Source: Paenibacillus sonchi
GTDB lineage: Bacteria; Bacillota; Bacilli; Paenibacillales; Paenibacillaceae
DNA length: 64,000 nucleotides
Direction: 5' to 3'
Assembly (NCBI RefSeq): GCF_016772475.1
Contig: NZ_CP068595.1
Location: forward strand, 1,488,001-1,552,000
The translations under genes were made by a program, and so were the position numbers. The notes beneath the pieces are model-generated. The model did no database searches. It saw nothing but the letters and a program-made list of their open reading frames with translations, and had not been told where the DNA came from. Positions 1-8,911 of the stretch are shown here, in pieces; the first letter of the stretch is position 1, and each line of letters starts with the position of its first letter.

Positions 1-278
1 TTCTGGGATATCTGGTCTTCACCCTCTTCATGACCCTCGGCGCTGTAGAAGCAAACCGGGTGCTGCTAGTCATCTTTGTATTAATTGATTTCCTGTTCCT
101 CGGGCTTACGATGGATTCCTTTGGAGTCGCCGCTGAGTTTTTCCATAAGCTGGCTGCCTGCTCAGAACTGGCCATTGGCATCGTTTCTCTTTACGGCTGT
201 GGCGCGTCAGTGCTCAACGCTCATTTTGGACGCCAGTTCCTTCCGGTCGGGGCTCCGCTCGGGATCTTCAAAAAATAG
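1..278 (+). CDS. Acetate uptake transporter (GPR1/FUN34/YaaH family), 5' truncated by window edge
   Basis: Only the last 91 residues are present; the reading frame is open from base 3 and the start lies upstream of the window. The visible part has hydrophobic segments and family-like stretches: LGYLVFTLFMT near the beginning, then an ANRVLLVIFVLIDFLFLGL helix, and VLNAHFGR followed by QFLPVG near the end, which resembles the LPxG tail of SatP/YaaH proteins. The family imports acetate and related monocarboxylates across the cytoplasmic membrane. A strong terminator follows 15 bases after the stop, so the gene ends its transcription unit. Assignment is from family resemblance. Confidence 0.75.
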   Translation, partial: LGYLVFTLFMTLGAVEANRVLLVIFVLIDFLFLGLTMDSFGVAAEFFHKLAACSELAIGIVSLYGCGASVLNAHFGRQFLPVGAPLGIFKK

Positions 279-292
279 CTTTCAACTGCAAC

Positions 293-339
293 GGATAAAT
301 ACAGCCGCCTTCCGGCGGGACGTGTTTATCCTTTTTTTA
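293..339 (+). terminator. Rho-independent terminator after the acetate transporter gene
   Basis: GGATAAA and TTTATCC form the outer stem and GCCGCC/GGCGGG an inner stem around TTCC, followed directly by a run of seven T. It sits just downstream of the stop at 278. Confidence 0.85.
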
Positions 340-501
340 ATTTTGTAGGACCACTGTAAGCTTTTCCCTTGCGCAAAGGCGATAAAGATGACATGCTATA
401 GAGACATCTACGACATATATCGACATTTTCCTGTGGGCGGGAACCGCTTCGAAATGAATGGTAAAAATAATGTTGAATTTTTTTGATATCGGAGGCACTC
501 C

Positions 502-2646
502 ATGGCTTTCATTAATAAAAAGCCTTTAACGATCATCCTCGGCTTTGTCGTCGTTCTTCAGCTCTCTCTATTTTACTATTACTCTTTATCAGTAGACCGG
601 GAGTACCGGGCTGAAAAAGCCGACCTGTCCTCACAAGCAGTCATGCTAACCTCAAACATTGAAGAGAGAGTCTCGATTGTCAAAGGCGTCAGTTCCTTTA
701 TACAAACGGTCGGCTTTGATGCTGATCCAAACCTGATTAATGAGTATCTGCACACCGCATACAACAATAATTCAAGCAACGTTATGAATATCATGATCGC
801 TCCGGACGGCCTCATCCGTTACTTATATCCTCTCTCAGGCAACACAGCGATTCTGGGCAAAAGCCTGCTGCTGGATTCAGCACTGTCCTCACCCGGCATG
901 GTCCAAGAAACCATCCGCTCCGGCGGCATTACAATAGACGGGCCCCGGACTCTCGCCCAGGGTGAATACGGCATGGTGATCAGACAAGCCATCTACCATA
1001 ACAATTCCTTTACAGGCATCGTTTCTGTAACACTGAAGATTGAGAATATTGTGGACCAGCTTTTGCTGAAGGACACCCGAATTTTTGTGAAAACAGAAGA
1101 CCATACTTTTCTATTCGGCACCCCTGCCGATCAGGAAGACAAGCAGTTAATAGTTCCCGTTACCGTCTACAATCAGCACTGGCTGATGGGCATCCCCATG
1201 CCTTCGCATAAGAAATGGGAGATGCTGCGCAGCGTTCTCTGGATCGATATGGCCATCCTGCTTATCATTGCCTTTATCCTCTACATTTTCTGGCATCAGA
1301 GCCGCTTCAACCGTGAACTGGAGCGGGTGGTCAGCATCCGCACACGTGATCTCCGCGTGTCCAAGCGTCTCTATGAAAAGCTCGCGCATTACGACAGCCT
1401 GACGGGAATACCCAACCGGCTGTATTTTATGGACGAGTTCGAACGCCTTCTGCAATCGGCAGAGCCGACCCAGACCTACACACTGTTCTTTTTCGATCTC
1501 AACCGTTTCAAGGAAATCAATGATACACTGGGTCACTCCATCGGGGACCAGGTCATCAAGACACTTGCCAATCGGCTGAAAAATGGCAAAGTGCCCTTCA
1601 AGCTGTTCGCACGCACCGGCGGCGATGAGTTCGTGATGGTATTCCCCGACCTGCCCCGGGAGCATATCCCCGCTATCGCCGAACACATCAGCGGACTGAT
1701 TTCGGAAACGCTGCTGATTTCCGGCGCGCATCTGAGCTTATCGACCAGTATAGGCGTCTCGCTGTATCCGGAGCACTCGCTGAACAAGGATGATCTGCTG
1801 AAGTTCGCGGACATGTCGATGTATCAGGCTAAAAGCCAGGAGGATGCCAATTACTTCATCTTTGATTGGGGGCTGCGCGAGAAGCTGGAGCAGAAGACGA
1901 TGATCGCCAAATATCTGCATTCCGCACTGGAGCGCGAAGAATTTGTGCTTCACTACCAGCCGCAGATCAACGCCGTTACCGGTAAAATGATCGGCATGGA
2001 GGCGCTTGTCCGCTGGAACCATCCCGAAAAGGGCCTGATCGGCCCCGGCACCTTCATTACCGCCGTAGAGGAAGCCGGGCTGATGATTCAGCTTACGGAC
2101 TGGGTGCTCCGTGAGGTCTGCCGCCAGCTCTGTGAATGGAGAACGATGGGCCTGCCGCTGCTTCGGACCTCGATCAATATCTCCAACAGCTGGTTCTACA
2201 ACCGCAACCTGATCGAGAACCTGCTTGCGGTGCTGGACCAATATGGACTGGAGACCAGTATGCTGGAGTTCGAAATTACGGAGAGCACCGCGCTTCTGGA
2301 AGAGCATTATCCTCTGCTGCAGCAGATGCGCGATCATGGCATCGTCGTCTCCATCGATGACTTCGGCACCAAGTATTCTTCACTGAATTACCTGAAGCAT
2401 TTTCCCGTCAACAAAATCAAAATCGACCGCACCTTCATCACCGGCATCGGCGTCAGCTCCATTGACGAGACGATTATTAAATCCATCGTATACGTCGCCT
2501 CGCAGCTCGGGTATGATCTGATTGCGGAAGGCGTGGAGACCCAGGAACAGCTTGATTTCCTGATTAAGCATAACTGTCCGCATATTCAAGGCTTCTTATT
2601 CTTTCCGCCGCTGCCTGCCGAAGACATCCATAAGCTGGCCTCCTGA
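502..2646 (+). CDS. Membrane-bound CHASE-GGDEF-EAL cyclic-di-GMP turnover protein
   Basis: 714 residues. An N-terminal membrane helix (about 9-28) and a second (about 244-264) bracket an extracytoplasmic region resembling a CHASE sensor (YPLSGNTAILGKSL near residue 110). The GGDEF domain carries an intact GGDEF motif at about 373-377. The EAL domain has EAL at about 500-502, DDFGT at about 619 and AEGVET further on, so both catalytic signatures look preserved. No RxxD inhibitory site is seen five residues before GGDEF. The family makes (GGDEF) or hydrolyses (EAL) c-di-GMP; which activity dominates cannot be told. GGAGG stands 8 bases before the ATG. The cognate effector in this window may be the c-di-GMP riboswitch at 50953-51048. 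Confidence 0.9.
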   Translation: MAFINKKPLTIILGFVVVLQLSLFYYYSLSVDREYRAEKADLSSQAVMLTSNIEERVSIVKGVSSFIQTVGFDADPNLINEYLHTAYNNNSSNVMNIMIAPDGLIRYLYPLSGNTAILGKSLLLDSALSSPGMVQETIRSGGITIDGPRTLAQGEYGMVIRQAIYHNNSFTGIVSVTLKIENIVDQLLLKDTRIFVKTEDHTFLFGTPADQEDKQLIVPVTVYNQHWLMGIPMPSHKKWEMLRSVLWIDMAILLIIAFILYIFWHQSRFNRELERVVSIRTRDLRVSKRLYEKLAHYDSLTGIPNRLYFMDEFERLLQSAEPTQTYTLFFFDLNRFKEINDTLGHSIGDQVIKTLANRLKNGKVPFKLFARTGGDEFVMVFPDLPREHIPAIAEHISGLISETLLISGAHLSLSTSIGVSLYPEHSLNKDDLLKFADMSMYQAKSQEDANYFIFDWGLREKLEQKTMIAKYLHSALEREEFVLHYQPQINAVTGKMIGMEALVRWNHPEKGLIGPGTFITAVEEAGLMIQLTDWVLREVCRQLCEWRTMGLPLLRTSINISNSWFYNRNLIENLLAVLDQYGLETSMLEFEITESTALLEEHYPLLQQMRDHGIVVSIDDFGTKYSSLNYLKHFPVNKIKIDRTFITGIGVSSIDETIIKSIVYVASQLGYDLIAEGVETQEQLDFLIKHNCPHIQGFLFFPPLPAEDIHKLAS

Positions 2647-2704
2647 AGAATTGCAGCCCTCCGGTTCTTCCGCTTGGTAAAAGCTCTCCGGGTCAGTATA
2701 ATAA

Positions 2705-2740
2705 AAACTGTGCCGTCCTTTTTAGGACGGCAGCAGCTTT
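2705..2740. repeat. GCCGTCC-type hairpin repeat, copy a
   Basis: TGCCGTCC and GGACGGCA pair around TTTTTA, with weaker outer arms. It shares its core with the hairpins at 6459 and 34755. It could act as a weak terminator for the GGDEF-EAL gene but has no proper T run. Confidence 0.6.
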
Positions 2741-2769
2741 GAAGTTAAGCCGAAAGGATTCTGAGAATA

Positions 2770-3093
2770 ATGAATACGCTATCAACACCCGAATGGACTG
2801 CTACGCTTGCCTTCGCGCTGATTCTGGCAATCATCGCCTACCGCGTAATCCGCAGCATGCCGAATATGGCCGGAAATATTACAGCTTTCCGCAAGAGAAC
2901 CTTAGTCTGGACGCAGGTTGCGCTTGTGCTTGCGGTTCTCCAGCTCAATTTCAAGGCAGGGGACTGGCGATTTGGCATCATCCTTGGCCTGATTGTGCTG
3001 TTCACGGGCAGCGTTTGGCTGGCCGCCCGTTATTATGACCTGCGCCGTCCTGAGGCCGCAGACCCGGCAGATCAGGAAACAGGCAAAAAATAG
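2770..3093 (+). CDS. Small three-helix membrane protein of unknown function
   Basis: 107 residues with three predicted membrane helices (about 9-26, 44-60 and 68-89) and a charged C-terminal tail (DLRRPEAADPADQETGKK). The start ATG is preceded by AAAGGATTCTGAGA, a modest ribosome site. I do not recognise a family. It lies after the GGDEF-EAL gene and a hairpin, so it may be cotranscribed or independent. The composition and codon use look like the neighbours, which supports a real gene. Confidence 0.65.
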   Translation: MNTLSTPEWTATLAFALILAIIAYRVIRSMPNMAGNITAFRKRTLVWTQVALVLAVLQLNFKAGDWRFGIILGLIVLFTGSVWLAARYYDLRRPEAADPADQETGKK

Positions 3094-3125
3094 CCGGTTT
3101 TCTTGTATTTTTGGCGATAAAGCCG

Positions 3126-3419
3126 CAGGGATTCCCAACCGCTCCAAAATTAACGGGGACATGCTGAAGACGGATCGCCCTATTCCTTCGCGATCGATCC
3201 GCAGCCGTTACGGACAGGAAAGCCGTTATGGATAGAAGATTCGTCTATTCCGCAGGGCAACGGACTGAGATGACTCTATTTGTCCCCTTTCCCCTTTGTT
3301 CCAGGCTCCATCGAACGATATAACGGCTCCTGGGTCCGTAACTGCTGAAAAAGTAAGATTTTTGGCAAAATAAGGGCTCCTCTGTCCGCTTCAGTCTGCG
3401 GATGGAGCCCAACCCTTCT
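3126..3419. repeat. Dispersed intergenic repeat R1, copy 1 (about 294 bp)
   Basis: Nearly the same sequence recurs in the same orientation at 34897-35188, about nine bases in ten identical by eye. Inside are inverted arms at 3202-3229 and 3320-3347, a short hairpin at 3171-3201, and a terminal hairpin at 3374-3410 (GGGCTCC/GGAGCCC with an inner TCCGC/GCGGA). No convincing reading frame is present in either copy. The structure resembles a fold-back element or non-autonomous mobile element, but no target-site duplication was identified. Confidence 0.8.
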
Positions 3420-3645
3420 ATATAAATTGAACTTGAAAATATTACAAATAAGGGAAAAGTGGCGGAGGAGAAGTTTGGAACTGTAGGAGCGGTAGCGTCC
3501 GCCTTTGTCTGCGGATTTCAACCGCGAACAGCGGGTTACAATCAAGAAATCTGTAGACAACAGCGGCCGGAAGTCCGAACATTCTCTGGAGTCGCGACCA
3601 ATCCCAAATAGAAAAGTCACAAGTTTAATTTATATAATGTATATT
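3420..3645. other. Gene-free stretch with small inverted repeats
   Basis: Contains GCGTCCGCCTTTGTCTGCGGA, in which TCCGC and GCGGA pair, followed by AACCGC/GCGGGTT. It has the look of another intergenic repeat, but only one copy is in this window. No gene is seen. Confidence 0.35.
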
Positions 3646-4095
3646 TCAGTTACCGAGTTGTTCCGCCAAACCGATTAGAAGTCCTTCAATTCCACGAATG
3701 TAGCAGAGCCGGTACGAGTCCCCGTACTGGACCACTTCGCCAACGAGCTGAGCACCATGCTTAGTGAGTCTGGCTACCATTTCGTCAATGTCTTCAACGG
3801 CGAACATGACGCGTAGATAACCGAGTGCATTTACAGGAGCAGTTCGGTGATCTGATATAGTAGGCGGGGTGAGAAATCGCGAAAGTTCAAGCCGGCTGTG
3901 GCCATCTGGGGTAACCATCATAGCAATCTCTACACATTGTGAACCCAGCCCGGTTACGCGGCCAGCCCATTCACCTTCGACAGTAGCCCGCCCTTCGAGC
4001 CTCAAGCCAATCTCCCCGAAGAAAGAGATTGCGTCATCAAGGGATTCTACAACGATGCCAACATTGTCCATTCTTAGTAATTTGTTTTTTGCCAT
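3646..4095 (-). CDS. VOC-family (glyoxalase/bleomycin-resistance fold) protein
   Basis: 149 residues. The start MAKNKLLRMDNVGIVVESL and a second repeat beginning GYLRVMFAVEDIDEMVARL show the paired beta-alpha-beta-beta-beta units of the vicinal oxygen chelate fold. Histidine and glutamate ligands are possible (RLELSRF, GHSRLE), but the substrate cannot be read from the sequence. GGAG lies 8-11 bases before the ATG. The gene stands alone between a repeat on its 3' side and AT-rich DNA upstream. Members include glyoxalases, dioxygenases and antibiotic-binding proteins. Confidence 0.85.
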   Translation of the reverse strand: MAKNKLLRMDNVGIVVESLDDAISFFGEIGLRLEGRATVEGEWAGRVTGLGSQCVEIAMMVTPDGHSRLELSRFLTPPTISDHRTAPVNALGYLRVMFAVEDIDEMVARLTKHGAQLVGEVVQYGDSYRLCYIRGIEGLLIGLAEQLGN

Positions 4096-4301
4096 AGTTT
4101 TATCTCCTTAAGTGTACAAATTTATTACCTGATCATCTTCATATTCACAGTTCATGATAACAAAGATAAGTCACAGTATAGTGAAATGTAAAATGTGGTT
4201 TTCGGATACGTCCGAACAGTGACATTACCCTAATTACAGAACATTAGTTCATTCATATCAAATATCAACAACAAAGTTTAACCTAGCCATATTTTTAGAT
4301 A

Positions 4302-4326
4302 AGCTCCCCCTGTGGGGGCTTTTTTG
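4302..4326 (+). terminator. Hairpin with T run upstream of the AraC gene
   Basis: GCTCCCC and GGGGGC pair around CTGT, followed by six or more T. No plus-strand gene precedes it here, so it may be a leftover or may stop a short transcript. Confidence 0.65.
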
Positions 4327-4359
4327 ATACTATAAAGGAAATCTGCAAGGAGGGATTCT

Positions 4360-5241
4360 GTGAACAACCCAAGCAGCCACGGGGTCTATGGCTTCCGTTT
4401 CAGCGAGCCGGACCACCTGCCGCTCTGCAACCTTTTCGCGGTCGGACATGAAGTTGTGACGGATGCTTCTTATCACTGGAATGGCATGGACCGTACAGAT
4501 GGGCCTCTGCTGCTGTTTCAGTACACAGCAGAAGGCAGCGGAATATTCGAAACGGAGCAGGAGACGTTCCGCATCGGCACCGGGCGGGCATTTCTGGCTG
4601 AGATCCCCGGCAGCCACCGCTATTATCATCCCGGCGATGCAGTGCCGTGGGAATTTTATTTCCTGCTCTTCCGGCCGCAGCCGCTGCTCCCCCTGTGGGA
4701 GGACATCAAAGCCAAGCTTGGGACCGCTCCAGCCATTGTCCCCGGCAGCAGACCGATCCGTATCCTGCGCGATATTGTCCATGAAGCATATTCAGGCAGA
4801 ATTTCCGATCCCTACATCGCCTCCTCCCTGCTGCACCAGTTCATGATGGAACTGGGGAGGCTCTCCTCCAGCGGACCAAGGGACGCAGCAGAATGGCCAA
4901 CGGCAGTAAGGGATTCCGTCCAATTCATCGAAGAGCGGTACAGTTCCATGATCGGCCAGGAGCAGCTTGCCGAACAAATGGGACTCTCCAAATTCCACCT
5001 GCTGCGCACCTTCAGCAAATACGTTGGCCTAACCCCAAATGAATACCTGAACCGGACCCGAATTGAACGTGCTATAGAACTTCTGACTGCCACTGACTTG
5101 AGTATTGAAGCCATTGCATCCCAGGTAGGGTATTCCAGCGGCAGCTATTTCATTAAGGTCTTCCAAAAACTGACGGGACAGACTCCCGGCTCTTTCCGCT
5201 CCGGCAGCGGCAGCTTGAATTACAGCCGGCTTTTTTTCTGA
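4360..5241 (+). CDS. AraC-family transcriptional regulator
   Basis: 293 residues. The N-terminal half resembles the cupin-like AraC ligand-binding domain (GSHRYYHPGDAVPWEFYFL). The C-terminal half has the two helix-turn-helix units: IGQEQLAEQMGLSKFHLLRT, then LSIEAIASQVGYSSGSYFIK followed by VFQKLTGQTPGSFR, the usual family ending. The start is GTG, fixed by AAGGAGGG seven bases upstream. It is not adjacent to a sugar-utilisation operon, so its target and inducer are unknown. Confidence 0.9.
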   Translation: MNNPSSHGVYGFRFSEPDHLPLCNLFAVGHEVVTDASYHWNGMDRTDGPLLLFQYTAEGSGIFETEQETFRIGTGRAFLAEIPGSHRYYHPGDAVPWEFYFLLFRPQPLLPLWEDIKAKLGTAPAIVPGSRPIRILRDIVHEAYSGRISDPYIASSLLHQFMMELGRLSSSGPRDAAEWPTAVRDSVQFIEERYSSMIGQEQLAEQMGLSKFHLLRTFSKYVGLTPNEYLNRTRIERAIELLTATDLSIEAIASQVGYSSGSYFIKVFQKLTGQTPGSFRSGSGSLNYSRLFF

Positions 5242-5333
5242 ACATTTCCCCGGAAAGGCTGGTATTGCAGGCGAGGGAGGCCAATCCTATTTGTGGGCTC
5301 TCCCGTTATTCCTGAAGTGGAGGCCAGTTCATT

Positions 5334-5522
5334 TCAATTGTATTCTGTGCAGCAGATTAGGGAGTAAGGTATCCCGAAACGGGATTCTGCTGTATTCTGT
5401 GCAACAGAAATTGCAGCTATCGCCCAAATAGAGCAAAAAATCGAAAATCTGCTGCACAAAATACATTAGAATTGCCAAAACTGGCGTTTGGAGCCGTAAT
5501 CCGCTGTACAAAATACAACAGA
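5334..5522. repeat. Four-box palindromic intergenic element, copy A
   Basis: Four 23-bp imperfect palindromes lie at 5334-5356, 5386-5408, 5448-5470 and 5500-5522. Starts are 52, 62 and 52 bp apart. Box arms follow TCTGCTGYA / TRCARCAGA around a 5-nt centre. The centres of boxes 1-2 are T-rich and those of boxes 3-4 are A-rich, so the element has overall dyad symmetry. Short hairpins such as ATCCC/GGGAT and GCCA/TGGC sit in the spacers. It lies in the 670-bp gap between the AraC and DsrE-like genes. See the elements at 34039, 40418 and 44763. Confidence 0.85.
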
Positions 5523-5604
5523 TGCGCTGAACTTGATCAACGAATACGCCAACTGACACAACTAGCTTCCCCGCAAACTGAGGCCAACCGGCTGGCCTTT
5601 AGTC

Positions 5605-5830
5605 TTTTCGCCCTTTCGTCCCTTCACCACTTCGCCCTTCGACACTTCGCTCCTCGCCACTTCACCCCTTCGAAACCTCACCACTTCGACACTTCGCCCT
5701 TTCACTACTTTGCCCTTCGACATTTCGCCCCTCGTCACTTTGCCCTCGCCACTTTGCCCCTCCACCTCTTCGCCACTTGCCCCTCCCCCTCCATCCCTTC
5801 GCCTCCCGCCAATTCACCTCTTATGTGCGG
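5605..5830. repeat. Degenerate C/T-rich array with a period near 8 bp
   Basis: Repeated CACTTCGCC, CCTTCGAC and similar octamer variants run for over 200 bases, pyrimidine-rich on this strand. The composition, not codon structure, drives the open frames across it, so it is not called as coding. Confidence 0.6.
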
Positions 5831-5911
5831 ACATCCTGTGACCGGAAGCATACTTCTTCCCTCCACAACCATACTAATGACATTCTGGGTTTCAATGGAG
5901 GGATAAGTAAG

Positions 5912-6388
5912 ATGGGTAAACGAATGAATCTGCTGATGTTCAGCGGGGAGTATGACAAGGCGATGGCGGCGCTGATTCTGGCCAATACCGCCCGGGATAT
6001 CGACGTGGAGGTCACGATGTTCTTCTCGTTCTGGGGATTATTCCTTGTCCGTGATCCGGACAAAATGACACTGGAGGACAAAACGATCTATGAAAAGCTG
6101 ATGGACGTTATTACACCGAAAGGACCGGAGCAGCTGCCGCTCTCGCGGATGAATTTCAGCGGTCTCGGGAAGCTGATGCTGGAGGAAATGATCGAAGATC
6201 AGGGAGCGCCGAAGCTGATTCATTTTTTGAAGGGGGCCCGCAAAAAAAACATCAAGTTCTACGCCTGCAAGCTCTCCGTCGACATCATGGGCTTCAAGCC
6301 GGAGGAACTCCTTCCCGAGGTCGAGATTATTGATGCCGCCGCCTATCTGAAGGACGCTCTGGAAAGCGATATGCAGTTGTTCATCTAG
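5912..6388 (+). CDS. DsrE/DsrF-like family protein
   Basis: 158 residues. The opening MGKRMNLLMFSGEYDKAMAA and the VEVTMFFSFWGLFLV stretch match the DsrE2-type proteins related to sulfur-relay DsrE and often annotated as peroxiredoxin-family. A conserved-looking cysteine is in FYACKLSVDIMGF near residue 120. The family is linked to sulfur-carrier or thiol handling, but the role here is not shown. The start ATG is set by GGAGGGA 7-9 bases upstream. The next gene is a class V (cysteine-desulfurase fold) aminotransferase, so a sulfur-transfer link is conceivable but unproven. Confidence 0.8.
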   Translation: MGKRMNLLMFSGEYDKAMAALILANTARDIDVEVTMFFSFWGLFLVRDPDKMTLEDKTIYEKLMDVITPKGPEQLPLSRMNFSGLGKLMLEEMIEDQGAPKLIHFLKGARKKNIKFYACKLSVDIMGFKPEELLPEVEIIDAAAYLKDALESDMQLFI

Positions 6389-6458
6389 CCTGCTTGCGGA
6401 CGGCTGCTTCTGGGCTTTAACCTATTTCCTCCGGCGGGCATATACTGGGCCATAAGGA

Positions 6459-6521
6459 GAAACAGCTTCGCCGTCCAGTAAAGGACGGCATCTGTTTCGG
6501 CAAAATATAAGGATGATTGAT
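6459..6521. repeat. Hairpin + AAAATAKAAGGAT element, copy b
   Basis: GAAACAG...CTGTTTC form outer arms and GCCGTCC/GGACGGC inner arms. The hairpin is followed by CAAAATATAAGGATGATTGA. Copies c (34755) and d (42575) carry nearly the same tail. It ends about 58 bases before the aminotransferase start. Confidence 0.7.
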
Positions 6522-6578
6522 GACTTGAACCCATTTATCCCTATATTTTAAAGTAACTACTGGCTGGAGGGATTACCC

Positions 6579-8089
6579 GTGCTGAGTATCAACCGCGCTT
6601 CTACGGCAGAGGAGCCCGTTTCACTGCTGGAGCATTTCGCAGCTTTTCGCGAGCATACTATTGGGGGCGGCATGTGATCTCCACTCCCTATGGCCGTCAG
6701 CCGCTGCTGTATGCTGACTGGACAGCCAGCGGGAGGCTGTATGAACCCATTGAACGCAAAATCCAGGAGAGCTTCGGGCCTTATGTCAGCAATCCGCATA
6801 CAGAATCGAACACAACCGGTCTGACCATGACCCTCGCCTATAATGAAGCGCGGAAGATTATCAGGGACCATGTGAACGCCGGGCCGGATGATGTTCTGCT
6901 CTTCTGCGGCAACGGCACCACCGGCGCAATCAACAAGCTGCAGCGGCTGATGGGCCTGAAGCTTCCCGAATGGCTCCAGGAGGATTATCTATGCGTCCCG
7001 GAGGAACGTCCGGTTATTTTTGTCAGCCACATGGAGCATCACTCCAATCTGCTGCCCTGGCAGGAAGGCATCGGCGATGTAGTTACCGTCCCTGCCGGGG
7101 CGGACGGAACTGCTGATCTTAAGGAGCTGGAGCGCCTGCTGATACTCTACCGGAACCGCCGCTTCAAAATCGGTTCCTTCACAGCCTGCTCCAATGTTAC
7201 AGGCATCCATACCCCCTATCACAGGCTCGCCGCCGCCATGCACCGCCACGGCGGGGTTTGCTTTGTGGATTTTGCCGCCTGCGCCCCGTATGTATCTATC
7301 AACATGCATCCGGCAGATCCGCTGGAGAAGCTGGATGCTATCTTTTTCTCACCGCATAAATTTCTCGGCGGCCCCGGCACAGGGGGAGTGCTGGTCTTCG
7401 ATTTGGGCCTTAGCAGAGGCCAATTGCCGGATGAACCGGGCGGCGGAACTGTGGTCTGGGTCGATGCCTGGGGCGGACGCCGGTATATTCATTCAGTCGA
7501 AGTACGCGAGGACAGCGGGACTCCCGGATTTCTGCAGGCCTTCCGCACAGCGCTGTGCCTCAAGCTGAAGGAGGCGATGAACGGGGACGGCGGATTCATG
7601 CTTGCCAGAGATCAGCAGCTGTGCGGCAGGCTGCTCACCGGGCTTCACTCCATTCCAGGCTGCAAGATACTTGCGGGCGAACACACCAGGCGTCATGGCA
7701 TTGTATCTTTCAATCTTGAAGATATTCATTATAATCTCGTGGTCAGGCTGCTCAATGACCGGTTTGGCATTCAGGCGCGCGGCGGCTGTTCCTGCGCAGG
7801 ACCTTACGGCCATCATCTGCTCGGACTGGACCGGGAGCTCTCCCGGGAATTTATCCAGGCCATTCATGCCGGTGACCAGTCCCTCAAGCCCGGGTGGGTC
7901 CGCCTTTCGCTGCATCCCATTATGACCGACAGTGAGGTTGAGTTCATGATCCACGCCGTCCACAGCATCGTCCGCCACATCAGTGTGTGGAGACAGGATT
8001 ACCGTTATAACTGCAGCACGAACAGCTGGGTGCACCCGGCCGATGCAGCCGGGAATAAGGCTGCTGTCAGCGGATTATTTACGTTGTAG
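6579..8089 (+). CDS. Class V aminotransferase (cysteine desulfurase fold), one-base frameshift near the start
   Basis: Corrected length is about 503 residues. GGAGG precedes a GTG at 6579, but that frame stops at 6677. The frame continues from 6674 if the G run at 6663-6667 has one more G, giving HTIGGRHVISTPYG, then YADWTASGRLYEPIE, the usual opening of this subfamily. The PLP lysine is in SPHKF (about residue 261 corrected) and GGCSCAGPYGHH lies near the C-terminus. Class V members include cysteine desulfurases and other PLP enzymes; the substrate is not known. The 3' end overlaps the convergent TVP38-like gene by 15 bases. The frameshift is probably a sequence error. Confidence 0.85.
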
Positions 8090-8718
8090 CGATTCGTCTG
8101 CCGGAAGCTGCTTCTCCCGCGCCTGCGCGGCCCGGGTGAACCGGGCCTCAATGGCCTTAACCCCCAGAGTGAACCCCCGATAAAGAGCAGCACATAGATG
8201 ATTTCTACGGGATGGCGGATGAACCGGTCCACATCATTACCAATATAGGAAACCGCAAACACCATGATCGCTTTGCCCGCACACAATGCAAGCAGATACG
8301 AGCGCAGCCGCATTTGCGCAAGCCCGGCAGCCATATTGATTACAACAAAGGGTCCAACCGGGAACAGGCTAAGCAGAAAAACATAGCTGAAGCCGCTATT
8401 GCGGACCCACTGCATACCTCTCGCAACTTTGGGCCGCAGCGCCCACTTGCGCAAGTAAGGGTGCGAGGCGATTTGGCGGATAATCAGGAACGTGGTCACA
8501 CAGCCCGCAACCAGCCCGAGCCAGGAATACAAAAAACCAAGCCACAGCCCGTACACCGCCCCGTTAAGCCCTACTATCGCAATCGTCGGCAACGGCGGTA
8601 CGAAGGATTTCATGAAAGTCAGCCCGATCCCGGGCAGAGGACCCAGTGAGCGGTATTGCTCCAGCAGCTGCAGAAGACGCTCCTCCGTCAGCCATGACAT
8701 ACTATCTAAAAAAAACAT
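8075..8718 (-). CDS. TVP38/TMEM64 (DedA-type) membrane protein, frameshift near the 3' end
   Basis: About 215 residues after correction. Several membrane helices and the motif FPVGPFVVINMAAGL, with PGIGLTFMKSFVPPLPT near the N-terminus, are typical of the VTT/SNARE-associated domain in TVP38/DedA-like proteins, implicated in lipid flipping or membrane homeostasis. The frame breaks at the C run 8161-8165; one extra base restores WGVKAIEARFTRAAQ and a stop at 8075. The start MFFLDSMSW is chosen because GGAGAG lies 10 bases upstream; earlier ATGs lack a better site. It converges on and overlaps the aminotransferase gene. Confidence 0.8.
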
Positions 8719-8830
8719 AGGAAATCCGCTCTCCTCATCCATAAGTTGAAATTGCAGGCACTGAGCCTCAATTATACAATACTTTTCTCCGGATGCGTTC
8801 CTTCCCATACATCCCACTTCCCTAGATTCA

Positions 8831-8876
8831 AAAAAAGGCCAAGCCCATACCGTATAAAGACGGAATAGGCTTGGTC
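8831..8876 (-). terminator. Terminator of the preT-preA-hydA operon
   Basis: Read on the minus strand, GACCAAGCC and GGCTTGGCC flank an inner CCGT/ACGG stem, and seven T follow. It lies 36 bases after the stop of the 80-residue gene. Confidence 0.85.
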
Positions 8877-8911
8877 TCCAAAATTCACATCAATCAACTG
8901 CTTATGACAGC

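Noticed and set aside
3276..3620. A 114-codon minus-strand frame inside repeat R1
   Set aside because: The corresponding frame is not kept in copy 2, and no ribosome site is present.
5562..5906. Lys/Arg/Val-rich frames across the C/T-rich array
   Set aside because: Composition-driven open frames over a degenerate repeat with no start signals.
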